NCBI GenBank assembly: GCA_016858145.1
Contig: JAEHOE010000019.1
Coordinates: forward strand, 434,001-498,000
Origin: Edaphochlamys debaryana
Taxonomy: Eukaryota > Chlorophyta > Chlorophyceae > Chlamydomonadales
Direction: 5' to 3'
Length of the DNA stretch: 64,000 nucleotides
In this document: positions 11,846 through 22,171 of the stretch, piece by piece
Layout of the letters: every line of letters starts with the position of its first letter
Position numbering within the stretch: the stretch's first letter is position 1
Translations under genes and position numbers: made by a program
Notes under the pieces: model-generated
What the model was told of the DNA's origin: nothing
The model's database searches: none
Seen by the model: only the letters and a program-made list of their open reading frames with translations

Positions 11846-14223
11846 ATGCTCCCCGCCAAGTCCTTGTGCCGGCCGCTCTGCCGGTTGCGGCAGCGACCCT
11901 TTCCAGCTAGTACTGGTGCTGCGGCGCGAGGCGTGGCTGCAAAGGCTGGCCCCGACCGCGTTGTGCGGGTGGCGCACATCCTCCTAAATGAGGACGCGCC
12001 CGCGCTCGCGAACGAGATCGAGGGCAAGCTGAAAGGTAAGGCGAGCGACGCAGGGCGAGTTTAGGGCGGGGGGTCGACTCACGCTCGTCACACCGTCACG
12101 CCCTGCCCCCCCCCCCTGCCCGCCGCTGCAGCTGGAGCGCCCTTCGAGGAGCTCGCACGAACCCACTCCTCATGTGGATCCAGCAAGCGCGGCGGGGAGC
12201 TGGGGTGGCTCAGCCGGGGCACGTTCTTCCCGCAGGTGCTGTGGGGACTGGCGCAGGGGCCCGATCATCCCTGAGCTACGTCTGGGGAGGGGTGCCCCCG
12301 CCGGCAGCTTTGCATGGATGGGGCTGGGATGGGGCTGGCCTGTCTGTGCAAGTGGCTATCACACCAGGCCGGATGCGGCGACGTGGGCCTGCATTTCTGC
12401 CCACATCACCGCCCCCTACTTCAGTAGCGGAAGAGGGAGCCCCTTTTGACATCCTCCACAGACGTGCGCCCACCGCCTAAGCGCCCGCACCGCCCTCACC
12501 GCCCTGACCGCCCTCACCCACCTGCCCCCCTGCCCCCGTGCCTCCCCCCCTGCCCCTCCAGTTCGAGCTGGCTGCCTTCGCGACCCCCGTGGGCGGCATC
12601 ACGCGGGCCACCACGGGGCGGGGGCTGCACGTGATCAAGGTGCTGGAAGAAAAGTGAGCGGGACCCTGGGGGGCGGCAGCGGCGGGCCACCCGTCCACTT
12701 ACCGGTAGCAGTCAAGCCAAGGGGCATGAGTGACCCGATAGGGCCAGGCGCGGACCGCACGTGAACAGCTCGGTCCCGCACGCTGCCTCTCGCCGTTTTC
12801 CCTCCACAATCCGCTGCCATTCGTTTAGCCTCTCCCTTCGATCTCCAGCTCGTCAACGATCACCGGCCCACACCCCCGTATCCCGCCTCCGCCTACGCCT
12901 CCACCCACCCGCCCGCCCAACCGCAGGTTCCAGGCCTCTGTGTCCCAGCTACCCGCCGAGTCCCTGCTCGAGCTGCTGGGCAGCCCCGCGCTGCTGGAGG
13001 ACATGCAGCTGGTGGACGTGCGGGGTGAGGGGGGGGGGGCGGGAACGAGGGGCGGGCAGGTGGGAAGGGGAGGGGGTACGGGGCAAGAGGTGAGGGGCGA
13101 GGAGGACGGGCAGGGGCGGGGCGTGGAGTGAGCGGTGGAGCGCGGGCGCATGAAGGGGCTGATGAGGGCCGGGGAAGGGCGAGGTGGAGGGAGGGGCGGA
13201 GACAGCGGGTGGAGCGCGGCGTGTCGGGCTGTGGGCTGCATGCAGCCCGTGCTGTGGCCCTGGGGGCTGTATCCCACGCTGCCGGAAGGCATGACTGCGC
13301 GCTGGCCCCTGAGACACGCCACGCGTGGATTCAGGCGTAACGTCCTGCTGGCACTCATAGCGACTTCCAAGTACCTGCTGCCCAACCCTGCCGGCCACGT
13401 GCCTCCCTGCTTTTTTGCTGTCGTGCCCTGCCGCAGAGGAGTGGGAGTTCCAGACCGCGCGGCTGCCCGGCTTCAAGCTCATGCCCCTCAGCAGCTTCAA
13501 CGAGTGGGCGCCCCAGGTGGGGCACGCGGCGGTCAGAGAGGCTCTGGACGCGTGGGGCGGCATCGCTTGCGGCGCAGGGTTGGGGGGAGCGTGGGAGGGG
13601 CTGTCTGCGCCCCGGTCTGTTGCCGTTCTCCGGTCCTAGCTGTCCTCGCACCGGTGCCATGCGTGCAGCCCACACGCCTGCCGGGCCCCTCACGTGTGAC
13701 ATTCACCCCCCCCCCCCCCTGCACACAGGTGGGCCAGCTGCTGGACCCCTCCAAGGAGACGGTGGTGCTGTGCCACCACGGCGTGCGGTCTATGCAGATG
13801 TCGCAGGTGGGGGGCCGCGCGGGTGGGGATGGAAAGTTGGCTGGAGAGGAGGGGTTGGGAGGCGGGGGGCTGGAGTCCAGGCCCTCAGCCCTGCATTTAT
13901 GCGCGTATCCAACGCGGAAGGCTCACATCGCGTTGCATGATGCAAGTCACGCTTAACCATGCCGAGGGTCTTGCACTCATGCGCCGGCTCCCTGTAGCAG
14001 CGTCCTTAGCCGTCCTTACAGTGCCGACACATTTATTGCCACCTGCCTCCCTTCACACAACCACAAGTCGACACGAGCCGAGACGAGCAATCCGGACCCT
14101 TCCTCCCTCGTGCACTCCCTTCCTCCTCAGTTCCTGGTCCAGAACGGCTTTCAGGACGTCAAGAACGTAACCGGCGGTATCGACGCTTACTCGAGGGTGG
14201 ACCCGTCCGTCCCCATCTACTAA
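11846..14223 (+). CDS. Parvulin-type peptidyl-prolyl isomerase with rhodanese domain, likely plastid
   Basis: Seven exons: 11846–12035, 12132–12235, 12562–12653, 12927–13024, 13437–13516, 13729–13806, 14131–14223, giving 244 aa with all GT–AG junctions in phase. The N-terminal 35–40 residues are rich in Arg, Ala, Ser and Pro without acids, as in chloroplast or mitochondrial transit peptides. A PpiC/parvulin domain follows, with VRVAHILL, the GAPFEELARTHSSC and KRGGELGWLSRGTF blocks, and GLHVIKVLEE. The C-terminal half is a rhodanese fold with LVDVREEWEF and the active-site loop VVLCHHGVRS (Cys catalytic), ending NVTGGIDAYS. Plants have the same parvulin–rhodanese architecture in a plastid protein, so the fusion is ancient. 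Predicted roles are proline isomerisation plus sulfur transfer or redox binding; the biological substrate is unknown. Confidence 0.9.
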
Positions 14224-14845
14224 GGCAGCTAACCACGGATTCATCTCATCAGCTCCGCTAGGACGGCCAGCAATGGGCTCGTGGGTCCAACATCTATACA
14301 CCAGGCTAAGAGTCGAAGGCGTAACGCTTGCCGAGGAGGCAACAAGCAAGGGATGACCCATACACCGCTTAACCAATTCGCACAAGGCCCGTGTTCGGAC
14401 CTTCAATCACTGGCTCGATTGACCCGGACCGCTCGCATACATTGGAGTCCTAGCTCTCGTAAGCATGTAACAATGCCTCCGTGTCTCCATCATTTGACAC
14501 CAGTCACCACACGTGTCTCTGCACGGGGCTGCCCTTCAGCATGCCAGCTTAACGGCAGTCGCACACAGCCTGGTTACTTGGCTGTGTGCCGCCTGCGCCG
14601 CAGCTTTCGGCTGGCCCCTCGAACTGTTTATCCAGCAATCAGCCAGCGTCATCCAATCACGTCCCCTATGCAGCGATGAATGTCAGGAGCCCAGCAATCC
14701 GACTCACCAGCCAGCAAGCGCACCGTCTCCCGCGCATGCACCTTCTCGGCGCCACGCTTTGAACACATCACCCCATCGCCGTCCCAGCCCCGCCCCAGCC
14801 CCTGTGAGCCCTATCAGGTCCCCCAATCCCGTCGCACAAGCGCGC
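14224..14845. other. Convergent intergenic region
   Basis: Holds the 3' ends of the parvulin–rhodanese gene (plus) and the 13-repeat protein gene (minus). No TTACA, which would be the minus-strand poly-A signal, is seen in it. The nearest one for the minus gene is at 14016–14020, inside the last intron of the opposite gene. Confidence 0.5.
14466..14470 (+). promoter_or_regulatory. Putative polyadenylation signal of the parvulin–rhodanese gene
   Basis: TGTAA 243 nt past the stop codon, the first such pentamer on this strand after the gene. Confidence 0.5.
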
Positions 14846-17800
14846 TCACTCTTCCCCTGGCTCCTCTCCCTCCTCGGGCTCTTCCTCGTCACCGGGCCCC
14901 TCCGCGGGCTCTCCCTCCCCCTCACCAGGCCCCTCCTCGCCCTCCTCAGGCGGCGGAGGCGGCGGCGGCACGCCCTCCCCGTCCTGCGGCTCCATCTCCT
15001 CAAAGAACGCAGGCGCCTGCGAGGGCTGATCAGCATCGGCCTCACCCTCAGCCTCACCCCCGGCCTCAGCCTCAGCCTCGGCCTCGGGCTGGGGCTCAGC
15101 CTCGGTCTCAGCTACAGCCTCAGGCTGGGGCTCGGGCTCGGGCTCTGTTGGCTTGGCGGCTTGGGCCAGGGCGCTGGAGGGGCGCGAGCCGCCCGCGGAG
15201 CGCAGCCCAGCTCGGTTGGACCGAGCCGACAGCGAGCCACGCACCGGCGAGGCCAGGGCGTCGAGCGAGGGGCCACTCGCGGCAAGCGCCGCCACCGCAA
15301 TGGGCGGCACGGCGCCAAACATGCGCGGCGTCTCGCCCTCCTCCTCCGCCACCGCTGCCAGTCCGGGCACGGCGGACACGGCCGACGCGGCGGCGGCCTC
15401 CGAGTCACCCGCCCCGTCCATGGAGAGGTTCACGTCCAGCCCGCGGCTGTTGGGCCGCAGGTGCACGCGCACGGGCGACCGGTCCCCACGGGCCGTGACC
15501 TCTGCCTCCGAAGCCTCCTCGGCCTCCGCCATGGACGCTGCCGACGGCGACGCCACTGCCACGTCATCGCTGTCCTCCGCCAAAGGGCCGTACCGGTCCA
15601 TTGAGAGGTTCACGTTGAGGCCGCGGCTGCCGGGGCGCAGGTGCACGCGCACCGGCGGCTTGGAGCCGGAAGCTGAAGCGTCGCCCGTGGGCGTGTCGGC
15701 GCCGACGTCGCCCTCATCGAAGTAGGCGCTCTGGTCCTCGGCAATGGCGGACAGGCCCTCGGGCTGGCCGCGCTCCTGACCGCCCGCGGCAGGGATGCCG
15801 CTGCGGCTGCCCGGCCGCGAGCCACCACCGCCTAGGTCTTGGCCCATAGGGCCTTCGCCGTCCATGCTGAGGCCCATGTTGACCCCCGAGTCGCGGCTGT
15901 TGGGGCGCATGTGGATGCGCACCGGCGGGCGGCCCTGGGTCTGTTGGCTGCCGGGGCGGGAGCCCTGCTGACTGCCGGGGCGGGCGCCTTGCTGGCTTGC
16001 AGGACGCAGGCCCTGCTTGCTGCCTGGCCGAGAGCCGCTGGTGCTCGCAACCTCGCCCAGGTCTCGCCCTGCAGGGCCTTCTCCGTCCATGCTGAACGCC
16101 ATGTTCAGGGCAGAGTCACGGCTGTTGGGGCGCAGGTGAACGCGCACCGGCGGGCGAGCGGACGTCCCTGTCGCATCTTGGGAGTCGGCAGCAGCCTCCT
16201 CAGCAGGATCGGCTTCTTTCAGGGCCTCCGCCTCCGGCTCCTGCCCTGCTGCTGACTCCGCCTCGGCTGCCTCCTCAGCTGCCGTCTCGACCTCGGCTGC
16301 CTCCTCAGCTGCAGCCTCCGCCTCAGCTGCCGCTTCCGCCTCCGCCTCCGCAGCCTCCTCAGCAGCTGCCTCCGCCTCGGCTGCCGCCTCTGCCTCAGCA
16401 TTCTCCTCAGCAGCGGCCTCCGCCTCAGCCTGCGCTGCGGGCTCCTCCTCCGCGTCGCCATCCTCCACCACTGACTGGCCCGCAGGCGCGGTCGGCTCCG
16501 ACAGATCGAACGCCTCCCCGTCCATACTGATGCCCATGTTGACCCCAGAGTCCCTGCTATTGGGCCGCATGTGCACACGGACGGGCGGACGGCTGCTGGA
16601 GACCACCGACGCTTCACCCTCATCGAAGTAGGCGCTCTGATCCTCGGCGATGGCGGCCAGGCCCTCGTGGTGACCCAAGTCCTCGCCCGCGGGACCCTCG
16701 CCGTCCATACTGAGGCCCATGTTGACCCCCGAGTCGCGGCTGTTGGGCCGCATGTGGATGCGGACAGGCGGACGGCCCTGGGTCTGCTGGCTGCCGGGGC
16801 GGGAGCCCTGCTGACTGCCGGGCCTGAGGCCCTGCTGACTGCCGGGGCGGGCGCCTTGCTGGCTTGCAGGACGGAGGCTCTGCTCACTGGCAGGGCGGGC
16901 ACTGGTGCTTGCTGCGTCGCCGAGATCACGCCCCATGGGACCCTCGCCGTCCATGCTGAACGCCATGTTCAGGGCAGAGTCGCGGCTGTTGGGGCGCAGG
17001 TGAACGCGGACAGGCGGCTTGTCCTGGGCTCCAGCAGCAGCAGGGGCAAGCGGGATGCCGCTGCGGCTGCCCGATCGTGAGCCGCGGACGCCCAGATCTT
17101 GCCCCATCGGGCCTTCTCCGTCCATGCTGAACGCCATGTTGACACCCGAGTCACGGCTGTTGGGGCGCATGTGGATGCGGACAGGCGGCTTGTCCTGTTC
17201 GGCAGCGGCAGCTGTTGCCGCAGGGGCGGCGCTTCGGCTGCCGGGGCGGGAGCCACCAACGCCCAGGTCTCGTCCTGCAGGGCCCTCCCCGTCCATGCTG
17301 AACGCCATGTTCAGGGCGGAGTCGCGGCTGTTGGGGCGCAGGTGGACTCGCACCGGCGGCTTGTCCTGGCCCTCAGCAGCGCTGGCGGATACACTGGCAC
17401 GGCTGCCTGGCCGCCCTGCGGGGGCGCCCAGGTCCTCTGCCATGGGCCCTTCGCCGTCCATGCTGATGCCCATGTTGAGGGCTGAGTCACGGCTGTTGGG
17501 CCACAGGTGCACACGCACGGGCGGGCGGCACTGAGCGGAATCCTCGTCGGCCGCAAAGCTATCCTCGGCTCCGAAGTAGGCGCTCTGATCCTCGGCGATG
17601 GCGGCCAGGCCCTCGTGGTGACCCAAGTCCTCGCCCGCGGGACCCTCGCCGTCCATGCTGAGGCCCATGTTGACGCCAGAGTCGCGGCTGTTGGGCCGCA
17701 TGTGGATGCGGACAGGCGGACGGCCCTGGGTCTGCTGACTGCCGGGGCGCGAGCCCTGCTGACTGCCGGGGCGTGCACCTTGCTGGCTTGCAGGACGGGC

Positions 17801-20800
17801 GCTAGTGCTCGCAACCTCGCCAAGATCGCGGCCCATCGGGCCTTCTCCGTCCATGCTGAACGCCATGTTTAGGGCCGAGTCACGGCTGTTCGGCCGCAAG
17901 TGCACCCGCACGGGCGGCTTGTCCTGGCCACCAGCTGCGGCGGCGGCAGGAACACCGCTGCGGCTGCCCGACCGCGAGCCGCCCACGCCCAGGTCCTGGC
18001 CCATCGGCCCCTCGCCGTCCATGCTGAGGCCCATGTTGATCCCTGAGTCACGGCTGTTGGGCCGCATGTGGATGCGCACCGGTGGCCGCGAAGCGGCACT
18101 CCCGTCCTCGGCGGCGGCAGCGGCGGCCACGCTCGGCGGCATGGGGATCCTTGAGCTCCCGCGCGAGCCACCATGAGAGGACGCCGGATTGGACGGAGGC
18201 GCAGGGCCGTGGGATTGGGACAGGCTGCTGCGGGAGGCCCCCCGCGAGGCAGGGCCAGGCCCAGCCCCCGCGCCGCGCACCACGGCCGCCAGCTGCTGGT
18301 CCGTCTCCCAGCCCGCGACGGTGAAGCCGCCGGGCGCGATCGAGTCGTAGAACGGCGGCTCCAGGGAGGCCAGGATCGCGTCCAGAGCGTAGTCGATGTA
18401 GGCGCCGTCGTCCGCAAACTCGCCCGGCTCCACGGCCGCAGCGGCGCTCTCCAGCGACGGCAGCTGCACGGGCGGCGGCGGCTGCACCGCCGCCTCCTGC
18501 TCCAGCTCTGGCTCTAGCTCTTCCTCGGCTTCTGGCTCTGGCTCCGGCATGTAGCCGTCCTCGGGCTCCGACTCGTCGTCTTCGCCGGAGGGCAGGTCCT
18601 CCAGGTCCTCGTCGCGGGGCTTGGCCGGCGCGGCCATGCCCGCGGCCTCCACGGCCGCCGCCGGCGTGATGGCGCGCATCGCCGGCGTCGGCGCGGCCTG
18701 CTCAGGCTCCGCCAGCGGCGGCGAGGCCGCCCGCTGGTTCTGCAGCTGCGGCGGCAGCACGTCCAGCCCGTCCTCCTCCGACTCCTCGTCTTCCTCCTCG
18801 CCCCCGAACAGCTGCTTGGCGGCGGGACTGTCGTACTCGTCGTGCGAGGGCGAGCCCGCGCCTTGGCGCGGCTGGGACAGCTCCGCGAAGAGGCCGGCGG
18901 TGGAGCCGGTGGCGGCGCCGGCGGCCAGGGCCGAGGCTGTGCTGGGGTCGGTGCCCATGTAGGAGGAGATGTCCGAGGGCAGCGGCCGGCCGGCGTACTG
19001 GGCCAGGACCTTGCGGGCCATGCGGATGCGCAGCGCGTCAGGGGAGAAGCGCTGGCCGCCTGGGGTGGAGGGAGGTGTGGGGGGCGTGGAGGGATGGGCA
19101 AAGGGTCGTGAGGTCGCGTCTTCAACACTTGTCAGTTGCCTTCCGGGGTCGTTGTAAAGGCGGAACACCGGTGCAAGTTTGCTTTCGCTCCCAACTGCTC
19201 GCAGCCTAGCTACCGGTACGTGCGCATGTTCAGCCCTTCCGGCCCCAGGCCCCAGGCCGCGCACGCTCCGCGCCCGCCCAGCGCTCACCCCTGCCGCCGC
19301 GGCGCAGGTCGCATGTGGTGGCCTCCTCGATGGGGATGCCGTCGGGCGTCACCTCCACGAGGAAGGGGTCGTCCGCGGCCTTGCCGAACGTCAGCCGCGA
19401 GCGCAGGAAGGGCAGGTTGTCCAGGAATCCCGCGTCGGGGCCGATGGAGGCCAGATAGTCCACGCCGTAGTAGATGAAGGGCTCGCTGGGCGAGACCTGC
19501 ATCACTCATGCAACAGCAGCTGCGCGTCAGTGCTGTCACAAGCCGGCGCCTCCCGTACTTCTGTCCCTTCTGAGCTTCAGCCCGCAGCTTTCCCGCCTCT
19601 TCCCCGACCGCTACCTAACACGCCTCCACCCCCGACCCACATCGGAGCCAGCACCCCTCGCCCTTTCCTTACGCCCCACCCCGCCTGCCGCCCCGACCCA
19701 CATCGCCCCCTAAGCCCCCGAACCCCCTCGCGTCCCACCTTGCGCCGCCACACGGCGATGGACTCGATGGCGTCCAGCGTGCGCCCCCGCAGGGTGCCCA
19801 CCAGGCGGTAGAAGAGCCGCACCAGCGGGTCGATGGGCGACAGCACCACGGGCGCGGCCCCGCCGAAGCCCGCGTCCAGCTTGCCGCCGGCGATGCGCAG
19901 GCGCTCCAGCACGTCCTCGCGCGCCTTGATGGCCTGCGGTGGAGGGCAGGAAGGAAGGCAGGGAGCGGGGCGACGAGGAATTGAGCGGACGTCCGCAGTC
20001 CAAGCCATGGGCGGTGGGTGCCGCCGCCGCAAAACGCACGAGAGCGCAGCCCCGCAAGCAGCCCCAGCCCACAACACATGGTAACGCCATGTCAGGCCCC
20101 TCACCTTGATCACCGCCAGCTCCAGCTCCAGGTTGCGCAGCGGCTTGGTGTGCGCGCCGCCCGTGGGCGAGGTGCCGTTGCCGCCCCCGGTGGCGGCCGA
20201 GGCGGCCGAGGCCTCATGGTGCAGCGGAGCCAGCCGGGGCCCTCCGCGCCCCGCCATCTCCGGTGACGACCCGCCCTCGCCCGGCGAGCCGTAGTACTGC
20301 TGTACCATCTGGGGGGACATGCCCTCGCCGTGGCCCTGGCCCCAGTGCTGCTCCCCGCCCATGCCGTACTCGTCGTACCCCTGCATGCCGGACATTGCAG
20401 CGCTGGCCTCGGCGCCGAGGGGCGCCAGCTGCGGCCCCCGCCCGCCGCGAGCGGCGCGGTAGGGGTCCGCCGGGCGGTTTGCCGGGGGCACGTGCGTGGC
20501 CGCGTGGGCGTACTGGGCCGCGTGGCCGAGGTTGCCGGTGCCCGCGGCCGAGCCGCGGGGCTGGCGCGCGTTGCGACCGAAGAAATTCTGCACCGGCTCT
20601 TTGGCTGCGAAGATCGGGGCGTGGCCCTTGGGCTGGTGGCGGTGGTGGGGCAGGAACCCCACGGGGCCCGAGGGCTGCGCAGAGAGGGTGTGGGCGCCAG
20701 CGATGGGCGGGAGCTGGGGGCCCGAGGCCGCGGGCGCTGAGGCCTCGGCGGCTAGGGCGCCAGAACGCCCGCTGCGCGCTGAGCCCGGGTGGGACACGTT

Positions 20801-21043
20801 TGCGCTGCTGGGGTTGGAGGAGATGGCTGGAAGGCGCGGGTTGGTGGAGGGCTTGCCGATGCTGGGCGGCGCTGGAGCCAGCACCTTGCCATACTTGCGC
20901 AGCCAGAACTCCTCCTGCTTGCGCTGCTTAGACATGAGATATTCGTGCATGCGGCGGCTGGCTTCCTCGCCGCCGTCCGCGGACACCGCTTGCGGCGCCA
21001 TGGCTGCGCCGCGCAGCTGGTTGGGGGGAAGAGGGGAGGGCAT
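14846..21043 (-). CDS. Large protein of unknown family with 13 RPNSRD-type repeats
   Basis: Family not recognised. Four exons: 21043–20105, 19933–19739, 19496–19289, 19059–14846, totalling 1,851 aa and closing in frame. A second in-frame ATG lies at about 21001. The N-terminal third has a charged start (KQRKQEEFWLRKYGK), a Gly/Ala/Pro-rich stretch, then a conserved-looking globular part in exons 2–3 (EDVLERLRIAG, LDAIESIAVWRRKVSPSEPF, IYYGVDYLASIGPDAGFLDN, RLTFGKAADDPFL). Exon 4 encodes acidic low-complexity sequence, then 13 repeats (residues about 770–1665), an Ala/Glu-rich segment (about 16240–16440) and a Glu/Pro-rich acidic tail. No signal peptide or membrane segment is visible. The stop TGA sits inside a GTGAGC, so an unseen further intron and exon cannot be excluded. 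It could be a cytoskeletal or flagellar scaffold, but that is a guess from composition. Confidence 0.75.
15400..18110 (-). repeat. In-gene tandem repeat array, 13 units
   Basis: Unit core is [RK]PPVR-[IV]-H-[ML]-RPNSRDS-[GA]-[VLI]-NM-xx-SMDGEGP-x-x-x-DLG, about 34 residues. Two subtypes alternate: 'IHM…SGVNMGLSMDG' and 'VHL…SALNMAFSMDG'. Units are joined by RPGSQQG-type linkers or by LAAIAEDQSAYF segments. Two stretches of unit, linker and unit (about 17850–17560 and 16960–16620) are nearly the same, showing a recent higher-order duplication. The last two units are diverged (RPGSRGLNVNLSMD and RPNSRGLDVNLSMD). Confidence 0.9.
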
Positions 21044-22043
21044 TTAGGGCGCCGGGATGGCACGCTTGGCGGGTTGGCCACCGGTGTCCGCGGAACCCAG
21101 TCCCCGCGTTACTTGCACGCTTATGCCAGCGTGATGTAGATTGCGGATTACCAAGGGCCGTGCGCAGGCAACTGTGCGGGTGCTGCAGCACGCTGGGTCC
21201 GCCGAGCCCCGCTGCAGCAGGCTTGGCCAAGCTAGCCTGGCCCGTTTACATCTCTTCGCGCCAGGCCCCTCTGAATGCACACGCCGCTGACGGACGCTGC
21301 ACAGGTCCCCGAAATGCTCCGGGCCCGTCGAGCGACTCACCCGCGAGCGCCTCCACGACTAGGCGTCCGATAGTTGCCCTATTCTAGAGCCGCCAGTTCG
21401 TCCACCTCTGCTTGCTGTGCGGTGCCCGCTCGTCTCTTTGTTTGCGCGGCCTTGCCTTTTCGCGCTGGCTATGTATGTGCGTGAAACAGAGCCTATTGAT
21501 ACAGTGAAATCATTCTACTCTGCAGGCAGTGTGGGCCTCGCGGGTGCAACTTGCGCCCAAGGTGCCTTAGAATCGCGGTGTTCCGCGGATGGAGCTTTGC
21601 CGAACCCGCGATGTGCCCAACTTGCTTAAAAGGCTATGAGGTATCGTTTCACGCAGCTGCCATGGACGTTGCAGCTGTGCGGGCCGACCATGACATCCCA
21701 ACACTTTGCGCGAGCCTGGGCCCAATCACAGGCCCTTCTGGGCTGTGCTGCTGCTCTTACATCACACGGACGATGCTCCTTACCCCTGCGATAGCTGCCG
21801 CTTCAGCCCGATGGTGCACCGTGCGGGATCCCGCCGGACGACGGCCAGCCTGCGCCCGCGAGGAGCCGGGCGATGAGGCCAGCCGTTGCCCGATCTCGGT
21901 GCCCTTGCTCGATGTTGCTCGGGGCGGCCGATCATTGCGGCAGCTCTTGACAGCGCTCTCTGGAGCGGGCCGCCGGCACTGGCCGCGCGCCCGCTCGTCC
22001 CTAGGACTGGCCCCGGCCGCTGAAGCGGCATGAGGCTGGGTCC
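21044..22043. other. Divergent intergenic region before the shaft-protein array
   Basis: Contains the promoter of the 13-repeat gene (minus) and, at its right end, that of the first array gene. No coding signal found. Confidence 0.5.
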
Positions 22044-22052
22044 CATATAAGG
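22044..22052 (+). promoter_or_regulatory. TATA box of array gene 1
   Basis: CATATAAGG about 120 bp before the ATG at 22172. This predicts transcription start near 22075 and a leader of about 95 nt. Confidence 0.55.
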
Positions 22053-22171
22053 GCAGCAGCAGCAGCCGACACTACAAGCCAGCGCGCCACAGAGCCCCAC
22101 GCCAACTCCGCTCCGACGAACACACCCGTACAGTAGCCAGCAGCGGGCGGCAGCAAGGCGCGCACGCCAAG

